From assembly GCA_947650285.1 (NCBI GenBank), contig CANTFL010000416.1, positions 62,001 through 126,000 of the forward strand: DNA of 64,000 nucleotides, written 5' to 3'. The notes beneath the pieces were generated by a model. The model made no database searches. It saw only the letters and a list, made by a program, of their open reading frames with translations, and was not told where the DNA came from. This DNA comes from Hyaloperonospora brassicae. Lineage: Eukaryota > Oomycota > Peronosporomycetes > Peronosporales > Peronosporaceae. This document shows positions 1-12,042 of this stretch, in pieces (positions within the stretch are counted from its first letter, which is position 1; every line of letters begins with the position of its first letter). A program made the position numbers and the translations under genes.

Positions 1-3000
1 TTCCTGAACATTTACTAATTTTGAGACGTGTGCCACCCAATGAGAGTCTTCCAACTACGTCCAGTTTGTTGAATAATGGGCTTTGAGAACCGGTTAGTTC
101 TTAAAAGAAAGATCCCTGAAGACTGGGTATCGACCTGTTATCTGCAAAACGTACGCAGGTCATCTTGCCTCTTCACTATGCGAATCGCTCAAAACCTTCA
201 TCGGGTAGATTTAGATACCTTATATATCTCCTCATTTAATTTCAGAGAGATACCAGATCAAGTGCGTAAACTCACTCACTTCATTTGTACTCAAATCAGT
301 CGTTATAATGTGTCGTACGCTAGTAAAATTTATTTTTCTCAGGTTTCTGGAATTATTTTTGTAATTTTACTTTCTTAATAGATTATTTTGCTAAAATACT
401 AATAGACTCATTCTATCATCCTCTTGATTACTCGGGATACAATCGAACGTCCATCTTGTTTGTCTAAGTTCTTTCGATGCACTTGTTGTTGAGAAACGCA
501 TTCTACGATTTTAAATGGAGGGACTGTGATATAAGGGAATAGCTTTGGTACCTCCATCAGTGTGTAATTCGTACGATATCCTAGTCTTTAAATTGCTTTG
601 ATAGTCTACAACGTGAGGTGACAAAGGTATAGACACTTGCGGTAGAAATTTCTTAAGTTGATAATACATAACAGCGTCGTTTCTGCCTCATAATTCGAAA
701 GCAATCAGATTGCAATTGGGGCTGATTAAAATCGCCATGTTGTCAACGTCCCTCCAGTGCATACCCACGTAAATTTCAGTCGATATTAAATAACTGTCTA
801 CTTGAATAGCGTCCGATAAAGTTGGGACGGAAATGACTATCGTAGGTACGCTCAGAAATGTTGACACTAATTTGTAATCATGATTTAGCTGATGTCTGCT
901 TTTATAAACTTTCTGATTTAAAGATTATCACAAAAGAAAGATACCGCAGGCACACGAACATTTATAAGATCGAAAGAATAGTGAAATATCACACCACTAA
1001 ATGGTGTGCTTTTACAAATGCATGAATGCAAGAATGGCTGACATATCCGGGCGTTTGTGGCTCAATTCACGAGAAAGTCGATCTAAAGAATTATGGCTCA
1101 CATGATCTGAAACATAACGAGATGCGACTTTCATGACATCTGGATGTGCTTTCTATTCAATTTAATCACATGGAATTTCAACTTTTGAACAAATCTTAAG
1201 CCTTTAGCATGAAATTCGTGATAGGCGTATGATCCGATAGTCGGCCATATTCCAAAAACAATCACTCACATGGACCTAAAGGATGATAACATCAACGATG
1301 CGTGCATATAGTCACTTGTTATATGGCCAAAAACACAGGAAATTTATGACGAACTGATAGTCACTTCACAACGTGGATGCTATCAGGGCGAAAATGATAG
1401 TGGTCATCGTTGTCGCAAAAACAGCAGTGGAAGGGTTCACTCGGTGTTGAATGTCGACTGTCCGTATGGTGCCGGGAAGGCTCTACGTAATCAGCGCAAA
1501 TAAGAAATTCAACAAGTGTGGCTCCGACGAAATGGATGAAAAAGGGACGGGCTGAATTTTATTACCAAAAATTGAGCCGAGAAATGAGCCAGTAACGAAT
1601 TTTCTAATCATAAGACAGCCGAGATGGTCACGATCAGTACCTCGATTGATGCATTCAATTTTTGGTAGTACATCGTTGATTATAATCGAAAGTAATTTAA
1701 ACAATGGTATTTAATCAGGTGTAAAACGGTCTCATCAAAAGCAAGCTGTTTTCTAAATGAGTCAAAGTAGAAGCCTTTCTTTTGCGCATCCAATAGATGA
1801 TATAATCAAGTATTTACTTCGACAAAGAGTATTCTAATATTGTTATAACAAATCAGTTCATTCGTGCCAGCGGATGACCATTTGTCTACGAGAAGCCACG
1901 CCAAGTCTTGTATTACAAGAGGACGTAATCATTACGTTGTTTCTCTTTTACAGTTTTAACCGATGACGACGAGTCTTTGCGTTTAAAAAAATATTTACGT
2001 TTCGATTGCAAGTCATGTACTGTTGCCTCTAACTAAAATTTATAAATGAAATAAAGCCCAATCCTTTAAGATATAACGGCCTTCAAACTATGCAATGAGA
2101 ATCGCGTAGTATTCATTTTCAAAGAAAAATATGGGATCTGGTTGTCTATATTCACAATAAAAGCTACCTTTTACGGTAGAATTTGACACGCGTGTGTACG
2201 AAGATCCAAAAAAGTTACGTGCAAACTTTACAATGGGTTATAAAATGACATTCAAAATGTATGACAAAACCTTTTGGCCACTAAGTCTGTAGTGCCTGAT
2301 AGTTCTGATAAATGAAGGTATGTTTATTATTATATTTGCCTGACTTTTTGCTGCGATGAGGCTGATTTTTTATATAATTATTAGCATGTCAAATTGATAG
2401 AAATGGTAAGACTTGTTCAACATTGGCATGATTGGTGGAGAATGAAAAGCGAGCTTGCACTAATTTACGTAAATAGTGGTGCAAGCGGACCATTACGTGA
2501 ATAGTGTTGTGCCGTCTCCACTGCTACTTAACTACAAGTACCGATCAGCCGACCATTTTGACAACTACTGCAGAAGGTTGACTAAACTTTGGCTTCTATT
2601 GCTCGAATTCGGGAGGATATCACAACAAAAGGATAACATGAGCGCCATTTCTCTCAAGCCTGAATGTGCACGCAATCGGTTCATGACACTCAATCCCACC
2701 ATTCTTAGCACGAGTGGTAAAACTCCGTACGCAAGTACAATTTACATTAATTATGTATACTCGCGGTAAATAATCTTGCCCCTGATGATTAGGAAAAATG
2801 TTAAACTAACTGTTGATACTCAAACTTGGTCAATAGGGCTAAGCTCTGTGTCGAATATGAGATATTGTAGATGATGGATCTTGAGTAGGGTATTGTATAA
2901 GGTAGACCCTCTTTCAAGCTTAACAAACTTCAATTATTATAGGCGAAAAAATCATTCATTATTATATATAGACGTGCAATATGACAGTCAAGCCATATAT

Positions 3001-3188
3001 CACGTGGGATTTTTGAACCTAGAAACTCGTATACTAATGGTAGTACTACAAGGTCGTGCTAATGATACAAAATCGTCTATGATGCGCACGGTTGGATCAA
3101 CCATGTTTCTAACAAGCCATTAATCTGCCTACGCGAAATAAATTATAAAATAGAATGTACAAACAGGCGTCTATGTTTTCTTTCGAGA
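1..3188. other. AT-rich gene-poor stretch
   Basis: No gene can be supported here. Open frames are short, lack recognisable domains and occur on both strands without any arrangement that suggests splicing. Base composition is clearly more AT-rich than in the gene islands. I see no LTR ends, tRNA or tandem array. It is probably intergenic DNA made of old, unrecognisable repeats. Confidence 0.5.
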
Positions 3189-3436
3189 TTTATAGGTACA
3201 CAACCATCCTTTGCTACGTACACTCCCCTGTTAAAGATCCCCCTCCTTAAGTACCGTGACCCCCCCCTAAGTAGGTACTGCAGAGTTATACATACAAAAT
3301 ACCATATACATATTCTTTGCTGGGAATACACTCGTCCGCAATAAGGACCTCTTTCGTGTCAGCACACAACCTCGCGTATGACTTCCGCTCTCATTATCCG
3401 GTACACCCCTTATACGCACCTTCAATACTACCATTT
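3189..3436 (+). repeat. Left arm of ~240-bp inverted repeat
   Basis: This segment matches the reverse complement of 5487-5727 with only scattered substitutions and small indels. Similarity starts abruptly at the outer side (TTTATAGGTACACA) and fades at the inner side. Shared landmarks are GGACCTCTTTCGTGTCAGCA and a C-rich tract. A partial echo of the outer end (ACACCCCCTGTTAAG) recurs at about 3526-3540. Long inverted ends with a sharp outer border suggest the terminal repeat of a DNA transposon. Confidence 0.75.
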
Positions 3437-3765
3437 TCTTTATTTTGAAGATACTTCTAATTTTTTGATCAAGTATTGAGCATACTTCGTACTGGTGTTG
3501 CAAAATTAACCGTTCATGGGAAGCATACACCCCCTGTTAAGATTTTCAAAGTTATCAGTTTCCATACTTCATAATGTAAATTCAAATGAAACGAAGGTAT
3601 CGGGTATATCGAGTAGCATTGAGATATTGATAATGGCTGAGGAGATGTTTCTCGCATGCATTGAAGCTGCATCGTACCAGACCATAAATGGCGGCTTAGA
3701 AAGTAATACGATATTTAGAATTCTACGAAAAAGTAGACGGTAAGCGCATCACGATGCACAGGGTT

Positions 3766-4900
3766 TTACTCATTGAATTGGATGGGTGTGTACGTACCAA
3801 AGGGTCGGTGTGTACCTTTCCGTCTTCTTACTGTTGAGATTATTATAATGATTAAGGACACTGCACTGCTGATCGGATTTTGACACTGCTGGGACCTACT
3901 GTCGATCGTTCCGCGAGGCCAGCGCTCGGCCACATACATATGTGCTTTCATTGTGTATCATGTGCCAATAACGGCACGGACTCGAGCTGCTTGCAGTTGT
4001 TAAACTGGCGTCGTCGAGCGAGACAAACTTTGCTTGAAGATTGAGGCTCGAGAAATCCTTCCACTGCTCAAGCGTTCGATCCATGCCGAGACCAATCCTC
4101 TCCAGGTCGAAGTGAAAAAGTCTTTTTTGGTTACAGGCAAGTGCAGGATCGCGCTAACGAAATGATTTATCTTTTGCTGCACTGCGTTCATCTTGCTTCA
4201 ACTGCGCTCCCAAGCCACCTTTTTGGTCTCATACCGGTGGTAGTAATACCTTCCGAGTGCACGTAGAAGTCATATCCAGCAGCCCAGAGCCGTGTCGCAC
4301 GTAAATACTCATCGCCGTAAAAGAGATAAGGTGTTTACGGGTTATTCTGCATTTCCTTCACCTGTTTGCAATCGACAAATTTGCACCCACCGTCCAGCTG
4401 CGACATCAATGCGGCTTCAACGTATCCTTCTTTTGAATTCAAGCAGGGGCCGCGTAATGCGCCATGGTGTGTCTGTCGTTTGTCTCAATCTGCGACGTGC
4501 ACATGAGCTGTACCAGGTCATCCACACCGTGATCCGTCCAATGTCCAGTGGAATTTGTGTAGATCGAAATGATAGCGTTCGTATTCTCGATCGGTCCCCA
4601 CTTAGCAAATAAACTACTCGTCCCAATTGCGCACAAAAATCATGTGCAGTTTCATTTGTAGGCAGAAATGCTCGTTATGATGGCCTTTTTGTCTCGCACT
4701 GCGCAGCTCTGGGCCCGCACACCGAATCCGATCAAACACAAAACCATCAGCAGCAGCAAGTGATTCAACGGCCGCCCCCAAAAATTCTATCAGACTCCTC
4801 GTCAATGACTAACCGTCGCATCAACTGCGTCGTTCTGAAACGACACAAGTTGTGCAAGGGGATAGTAGTCTTCCCCCACGAGCTCAAAGATCACGTCAGC
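3766..4900 (-). pseudogene. Broken unidentified coding relic inside the inverted-repeat element
   Basis: Reading the minus strand from about 4900 to 3770 gives successive protein-like stretches in different frames interrupted by stops. Examples are a segment ending KWGPIENTNAIISIYTN with GHWTDHGVDDLVQLM after it (about 4440-4620), and INHFVSAILHLPVTKKDF (about 4110-4180). The composition is protein-like and most consistent on one strand, so this looks like a decayed gene, perhaps the element's own protein or a captured host gene. I do not recognise the family and no catalytic triad is visible. Confidence 0.35.
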
Positions 4901-5486
4901 GCTCGAGCGCTCGTTCCTTGCAAATAAAATTGATCATAAATGTCATTATTGCAATTTTTACGGCGCTGCTGCGTTGTTAAAGATCGACTGCAGCAACTTT
5001 GAGCACCTGAGCAGGTCAAAGTACCATTTGACATCCACAAAAAGTCAGCAAATAATCATTTAGAGGTCGATTTAAACCGGCACAAGTACCCCAATGTGTA
5101 TATGTGGCACCTGCTCACCTTGTCAAGTCGCGGTAATTGGTCACCAGAACGATCGTGCGACATCCATTGACAATATACGGAGTAGCTTCAAGTGGCTACA
5201 GTAGAGAAGTGACAGCTTCTGCGTTGTCTTCCGTGCGCAAACGTCACTCATCTCATCAACAAGACGGTCTCCTGCGGTCGTACAGGCAGTGTACTATAGT
5301 AAATAGAGTAACTCGTACAGCACCACAACGAGACAGATGGTGGGTAGGACAATGAGCAGATCAACGCGCAGGTTACGTGATGCGGCTCTTTGCTTCTTGC
5401 CGCGGGAGTTCACACGGCCGTACGGCTAGATTTCTGCTCGTATATTAGGCATTGTTGACGTTGTTCTGAAAGATGTAAAATAGTGG

Positions 5487-5727
5487 AAATGGTAGTGAAG
5501 GTGCGTATAGGGGGTGTACCGGATAATGAGAGCGGAAGTCGTACGCGAGTTTGTGTGCTGACACGAAAGAGGTCCTTATTGCGGACAAGTTTATACCCAG
5601 CAAAGAATATGTATATGGTATTTTGTATGTATAACTCTGCAGTACCTACTTAGGGGGGCACGGTACTTAAGGAGGGGTCTCTATAACAGGGGAGTGTACG
5701 TAACAAAGGATGGATGTGTACCTATAA
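5487..5727 (-). repeat. Right arm of ~240-bp inverted repeat
   Basis: Reverse complement of the left arm at 3189-3436, with the same outer border sequence (CTATAAA on this strand). The internal landmarks GGTACACC, GCGGAAGT and TGTGTGCTGACACGAAAGAG are preserved. Differences are single-base changes and 1-3 base indels, so the copies have diverged but not greatly. Confidence 0.75.
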
Positions 5728-8700
5728 AACGTCTTTTTTTAATATAAATGCGTACGCACTAAAAATGAATTTTACTTTATCCAATCGTATCAATTATAAT
5801 TGTATATTCTGCAACAAAATAATCAAGAAACTTACACGATCACGAAGATGCGAAAATTAATTACACCACCGGCCTGGACGACGACCACGTTAGAGGCCAA
5901 AGTTTAATCCCGGAGGAAAACACTTGCACAAGGAGGTACCCGATTTGAGTGCATGCAAGAAATTTATATACAATCGTCGGCACTGTTAAATTGGCAGAAC
6001 CCCAAATAATATGAATACGAGTCATATCATTACCTACATTATAGAATAACTCGATACTGAACGGCCGAAAGAGAAGTTTTTGGATAGATTTAACAGCATG
6101 ATATACCTGTATATCCTTCACCGGTGTACCTTTACCTTCGTATCACGCTTCCCCAACGTCCAGAGATCACTTGACGCAGACATGGAAAGACATGATGACA
6201 CAACCAAAGAATGCGATAGAGAGATGTAGGAGTCATATTTATAACATAAATCGTTAAGTATTTAACGAGAGCCATATAGACGTAAGGAAATTAAACAACC
6301 ATATATCCATCATGTATAATTGGCTTAATTCTTGTTGACAAAATACTAAATCCAAAATGTAACGGTCTGTAAGTCTCACAAGGGCTTTGATTGATGAATC
6401 ACCTGATATTTTTTCATATCACGAGTATTGTCCGTGATGAATTTTGATGTACAAAATGCTTAGTGACATATGCGAGCAGTACGATGAACAGTATTTTTAA
6501 CCTTATGGCAAAACTGAATGCGTCAAAAATGAAGCGAAAATATTGCATTGACCAACACCCGATTGTCTTCCGATTGTCGAAAAGCGTCAGTTTCTTTCTT
6601 GTCTTCGAAGCGGTTCAAAGCCACTGCAAATAAGTAGATACAAAGGATTGGTTGCGGATACTACATGTGTACGCACACCAAAAATAAGTTAAGTCAAAAC
6701 AAGAACCTCGGTGAGGTTGTGTCACAAATTTATGAAGCACGCCGTTTCAAGTAGAAATAAAAACTTATTGAAGCATGAAATAAAACAAATAATCTATATA
6801 ACAAGAATTTAAGGCAAGAAATTGTTTGATGGAAAGTACCTGCACACGATAAACTATTCTCATTATATGGTTTTGGCGATTTAGAAGGAGCGGTACAAGT
6901 ACCCTTTCAGGGTTTAAATGGACTTGTGTCACTTGTTAGTTGATAGCCTGCCAGAATGGATTTGTTTGAACGTTTCTTAAAAACCATCGAATGATATACT
7001 TTGATTGATTGCGGGAATGGCTGCAACACGTACTCCCGAGCTATATGAAGGCGGCATTTTTAAAGCATATCGCAATGGAAATTTCGCAAATCGTGGTATG
7101 TGATCAATATTGTATTATTTTCCTTCAAAGTTCCAATAGCGCGATGGTGTGTGAGACACGATACGAGTCCCGACAGCGAGAATGCGGTAAAAGAAATCTT
7201 GTAAGCATAAAGTGGATTAATCAGAGATAGGAAGAAGGAAATGAACAGGAATATGCTCGGACGTAAGTCAAATTTTGAGATGTAGATAAAGTAAAAATAC
7301 ACATTTCACGGGGCTTATCTGAATTGAAGGCATTGCATATGTCACGAATAAGTAAAGTAAGAATTGCCGCAGCTGGGAATAACTATACCCATATAAGATA
7401 CAGATCGTTCCGATGAAGGATGTCTGGAGGAATATGTTGTTGTGCACGAAGCGATAAGTGATGAATTAGTTTTGTTTTAGTAAAAAGTTTGCCTAGGCAA
7501 TACAGCCGAAATATAAGGATACAAGATACCTCACACTACCGGACACACAAGTATACAGAGATTCCTCTGCCATTACTTTAGATGCATTAATGTAGACAAT
7601 ACTTTTGAATCTCATGAATATGTCCGGACGATCTCGTACTCATATACAAGCATTAGGCAATGTGCCATGTGCGCTGCTACGGCAATCAAGTAAATTTGAT
7701 GTGACACAACAAAACATTATGCTGGGTGCGTAAGACGTGTATTACACAATTGGTAGGCAAAAATTGTATATATTCAGATGTAAAAAATGCACGGTTAAGG
7801 AGATCATGATTTGAACTTGATTCTTGATAAGCTTAACAACAGCGCCCATGCTCGCAAATCAAACATTTTGATAATTTGATGGCTGTGTATACAATGCCAG
7901 TCGGAAAGAAGCGCGAGATGATCAGTCGATCGAGCGTATTCTGGCAAGGTGCATATAGTTGTATTTATCTACTTAGTTTGCAATGTCTTATGTAATTCGC
8001 ATCTTGGAAAGTTTGACTGAATCATCGTGATTGCTATATCGCGCGATATAAATTGCCTACTGTCTCACCTCTAATTGCCACATCGTGTATTACTTTTTTA
8101 TTGGTCTCGCGTTTTCACTTTCCGATCACTCCACTTGCATTCCGGGGCGTTTCTATTGCAACAGCGCGGGCCACTTGATGCCAAACAATAGTTGCACTGT
8201 CGACGACAGAAGCCGACTTTGATGTAGCATTTAAGATACGATCAATTTACAATCATTCATGAAATCATCACATAGGTGATATCACTATGTACTTGGGCTG
8301 ACCCTGTTTTTTGTTGACTATCCACATGCCAAGTTACTGGCGACTGATTTCACCTCAAGCAGAAGCACTTCACATTTATCTGCGCTGGTAGTCGCAACGT
8401 TTTAGTCAATTTGAGAAGGGTACTTAATAAAGACAAACAACTTCTTAGGTGACTTTACAACACATCATAAGATCAAACTTTATTGACTTATCGAGATGAT
8501 AGGCGGGTGCACAAGTTAATCATGGATCAAATTTTATTCGAAGTGAGGATGGTTGTATAACGGATATTCCATCGATATCAGATGGATGTAGCTATGAGAC
8601 TAGACATTCGATGCAAGCCATCGATTTAGGACTTATAAGGAATAGAATCCTCAGATGAGCATCGTGGAATCTGCAAGGTTGCGTCAATGAAGACATACAT

Positions 8701-10890
8701 GACAACGGTAGAACTTGCTTCATATATATCAGTTGTTCATTTGCACTGATAGCAGATGGGTCACGTATTTGACACTGCTTCACCATTAGCGGCTGCGATC
8801 TTGGTGTTCGTAAGTCTGAATACACTTCGTCTCCTTTCATCTTCAAATATTGAGTTACTCATAGCACTAGTTCTGTTGGTGAACCGCGATTGAGAGACTT
8901 ATCAGCACGGACATCTAGAAACCCACAAAGTTCTCCTGGTGGGACTAATGTTTGCTTGGCAGGAAGTAGATACATGCAAGGGCCGAGAGTCGTTTATAAA
9001 AACTTGGATGCGATTAATGGCATATGTGCAGTGCGCCGGACACGCTTGCAGTCGCCATGTCGAAGTCAAGGTGGTTGACATGTAGTGCTACAATGTTTAG
9101 TGAAGCCCTTGTGCTTGAAATTGCACTTCTCCACGCGATCAGCTAATACTTACACTCACTCACTTTTAATCTCGTCAGCCGATCAATTTTGTACTGATAA
9201 AACATTCTGGCACTTTTGTCGTAGAAAAGAACTGAAACATGTCGATGCAGATTAATAAAAAAGCTTTAGCTTCAGTCTGAATATGGCTTCATTTGTCACC
9301 TAATAATGATGCTAGAATCGTCCTGAACAGAATGATAATAAGCTGACGTGGACAACAATAGATCAGCCGCCCTATAATTTGATTGCATCAGTTCTTTTCT
9401 TGCCGAAATCAGCTAATTCATGAGCCAATCGTTAATAGGCAGTCTGTATTGCGTCATTTAGATAATATCGATTAGGTGAAAGATGTGGAAGCTCAGACCA
9501 AATGATGTCGCGTCCAGTGGACATTGACATGATGAACATACGGTCATGAAGCGCTCTCAATCCACATATCATAGTGAAAAAGCATCGTGCTGCATCTTAT
9601 CCTTAGGGTCGATCTCTTGTTTGCTGCACTTTTAAAAACGGCCCGGTCCGTGCTGTACATAGCACATTTCGTGATCGTCGTTATGGATTGATAATCTATC
9701 TTCCCATAAACATAAAGTTACGACTGCAGTGAAGCCTTCTGAATCCCTGTCATAGAGCTCGAGTCAGCGTAAGCCCCATCTCCTCGTCACGGCAGCATGC
9801 TTCGGTATGAACTCTTTCTCGCGAAGGTCAAGTGGAAGGGATATCTCGAGCTTTTGCCGCCCGCACGATCACTGGTCGCGCCGTACCCAGCAAAAGTAAA
9901 AATACTCCGACTGGTTGCGTCCCGACACGTCATCGCTGCGGCGATCGCGCAACTATGTACGACGGAATGTACGAGCACTTACGTACGCAGTACTGTACAG
10001 ACCGCATTTAGCCCGTCAACGAATGGGCGTCTGGCAAAGAACACGGTCAACGTAGAAGCGATCGGCGATGTGTAAAAGCGCGTTTTCTTTCGTGTCGAAG
10101 ACCAAGAGGCACCTCGTTAAAACCACACTGCAGACGATGGTAAAAGGAAAACGGTGGATGACGCTGGTGCAGCATGTGGCGAAGGTGAGTGTTTCGCGAA
10201 AGCGCCAGTGCCTTTCCTGTCAACCGCATGCCATTCGAGCATCCAACTAGTGCGGTTTACCAAGAATACGAGGCATGTACATGTAGATTACGCAGTAAGT
10301 GCTCCTCGCAAACACAGGCCATGATGACACAGGTGCGACAGCTTTGCTACTCACGATAAAAGCGTTGCATTGCTTCGTAGCGATCAGCAACGACTAAAGT
10401 GCCGAAGTCGTAGCGGTTAAACGGCAATTGTCATGATCTGCGTTGATCATACGTGTCCTGCAAAGCGTCTGACGATCACGTGCGATCCGACATGACAAGA
10501 ATTGAGCAAGAAAGCAGTCGCTCGGCTCAGGAGGTTGCGTCTGATGCTTGTGTTAGTTACTCAGATCGACGCATTACATGCGCTGACGTATATTGCTGTT
10601 GTCGCTGTCATAAGGCAATCTCTTGCCGTTCCTGACGGATGGAACGACTCGCTTACGCAGCGTCTGTGGAAGTCTGAAAAGCGTGCGACTGAGTGGCACA
10701 ATCATACGCGAGACTTCATGACTGGAACGTTCAGTAAACGACCGTTGCCAAAGCCTCTGGAAAGATCTCTAGGCACTCTCTCCTGTCAAATAAACACGAT
10801 GATTGATCAGGTGAAGAAAGTCTCGTGTGCTGTCCATAGCGAAGCTACAGAACGACAATAGTCCACGGGCGACATCGAAGCCATCGTTTG

Positions 10891-10910
10891 GCAGCAGCAG
10901 CAGCAGCAGC
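10891..10910. repeat. CAG microsatellite
   Basis: Nearly seven perfect CAG units. It lies outside any supported gene, so it is probably a simple intergenic microsatellite. Confidence 0.9.
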
Positions 10911-11110
10911 AAAGTCACCAAAAGACAGACCTCACGTCGCTGTGCGGTGTGGACATTCAGGACAGCGCGCAGACTGGAAGAGGCACAACAAGATACATTA
11001 CGGGTCTTGCTACACACAACGTGTGCCCTTTAGTAAAAGCACTGGTAAAGGTTTGCGCCTTACCGGCATCTCGCAACCAGCTCGACAGCCCAACGACCTC
11101 AAGCTGCATC

Positions 11111-11171
11111 CTCCCCTTCCTTCCTTCCCTCCCTCCCTCCCTCCCTCCTGCCAACCAACCAACCAACCAGC
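11111..11171. repeat. CCTT/CCTC and AACC tetranucleotide microsatellites
   Basis: A pyrimidine run of CCTT and CCTC units (about 11111-11148) is followed by about five AACC units (11150-11170). It lies downstream of the minus-strand PDZ-like gene, in its probable 3' flank. Repetitive-looking translations across it are low-complexity artefacts. Confidence 0.85.
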
Positions 11172-11361
11172 CAAACCAACGAATCGACAGTCAAAAAAAA
11201 AAAGAGCACCACCAACACACAACTAACTTGTACGGGTCTGCCGCCCTCCACTCCGCCGCTGCCCCTTGTCCAGCTCTGTGTTCCCCGCGCGGCCAATCAA
11301 CGACCCGACCCGACGTACACTATCACGTGTGTCGCTCTTCTCTCTCTTTCGCCTCTCTTGT

Positions 11362-12042
11362 TCATGTAATGTTGACGACAATCGCTGCCGCGAGCGCCAG
11401 CCCCGCGCTCGCGGCCGCCGCTTGACTGACTTGCTGCAGCTTCCGTCGATGGTGCTCCTGCCGCTGGAGCACGTCGTAGAACTGTTTGCCTTTGCACTGG
11501 ACAAACGCCATCGTGCAGGGCTTGTGCGAGTTGCGAATGAGCACCTGCAGCTCCTTCATCTCGAGGTACCGCACGACGCGGCCGTCGACGTACCGCAGCT
11601 CAAACGTCGGTCCAACGCCCGCGTCGCGCAGCGCCCCGGCGCACTTTTTCACGAGCACGGGCGGCGGCGGCGCGCCAAACACCAGTGGCACACCGGCAGC
11701 ACCCGTGCCCCCGAGTTCGTGCTGCTGCTTGAGCAGCGCCATCTGCTGCGTAAAGTTCTGTTCGGTGATCGGCACAGGCCCTGCGCGGCGCAGGACGTCG
11801 CCCACTTGGACGTCGATGCGGCTCGAGCGCGTGACGACAATGCGGCGCGACGTCTCTTCGACGCTCAGCGTGACGCCCAGCGCGCCCTTTGCCCAGTGGA
11901 CAATGTGGTCGTCGGACGCGGCGGCCGAGCGCATGAGCTCGAGGCCGATGGACTCGCCGTTCCACTGGTAGCGCACGACGACGTCGTCGCTGCCGTCGTT
12001 GGACAAGAAGCTCGTGCACGTGGAGGACGTGCGGCGGTCCAT
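11362..12042 (-). CDS. PDZ-like protein with C-terminal membrane anchor
   Basis: A 226-residue protein of unknown function. Residues about 45-80 look like a PDZ fold: a GVTL strand, then VTR, then I-D-V-Q-V-GDVLRRAGPVPI, which matches the G-D-V-L core typical of PDZ domains. A second region (about 130-185) may be another degenerate beta-rich module. The C-terminus ends in a basic stretch (HHRRKLQQ) and then an alanine-rich hydrophobic segment of about 20 residues to the last residue. This suggests a tail-anchored protein facing the cytosol, inferred only from sequence. The GC-rich codon use fits a genuine gene, and overlapping long frames on both strands are shadows. The start is the first ATG after the microsatellite-rich 5' flank. 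No intron is needed. Confidence 0.75.
   Translation of the reverse strand: MDRRTSSTCTSFLSNDGSDDVVVRYQWNGESIGLELMRSAAASDDHIVHWAKGALGVTLSVEETSRRIVVTRSSRIDVQVGDVLRRAGPVPITEQNFTQQMALLKQQHELGGTGAAGVPLVFGAPPPPVLVKKCAGALRDAGVGPTFELRYVDGRVVRYLEMKELQVLIRNSHKPCTMAFVQCKGKQFYDVLQRQEHHRRKLQQVSQAAAASAGLALAAAIVVNIT

Larger units (their letters stand above)
3189..5727. mobile_element. Probable DNA transposon relic with long inverted ends
   Basis: The element is inferred from the two inverted arms (3189-3436 and 5487-5727) enclosing about 2 kb. A third copy of the outer end, in the orientation of a right end, occurs at 3781-3818, so a shorter nested or deletion derivative may exist (3189-3818). The interior carries broken coding-like sequence on the minus strand but no recognisable transposase catalytic motif. 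Target-site duplication could not be confirmed. The superfamily is unknown; long terminal inverted repeats are typical of Mutator-like and some other cut-and-paste elements, which is family knowledge and not evidence from this copy. Confidence 0.5.
5728..11361. other. Long gap without a supportable gene
   Basis: No convincing gene. 5.7-9.7 kb is AT-rich with only short random frames. From about 9.78 kb the composition shifts to that of the gene island, but the longest frames (for example 10502-10861, +) have no recognised domain and depend on a non-ATG start. A CAG trinucleotide run lies at 10891-10910 and C/T-rich tetranucleotide runs at 11111-11171. Confidence 0.45.

Noticed and set aside
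9797..10075. Frame with VKWKGYLE, resembling a chromodomain core
   Set aside because: Only eight residues match, no aromatic cage or following helix, and no gypsy integrase nearby. Probably chance.
10502..10861. 119-codon frame with a possible membrane segment
   Set aside because: It needs a TTG start, has no relatives I recognise, and is opposed by other frames.
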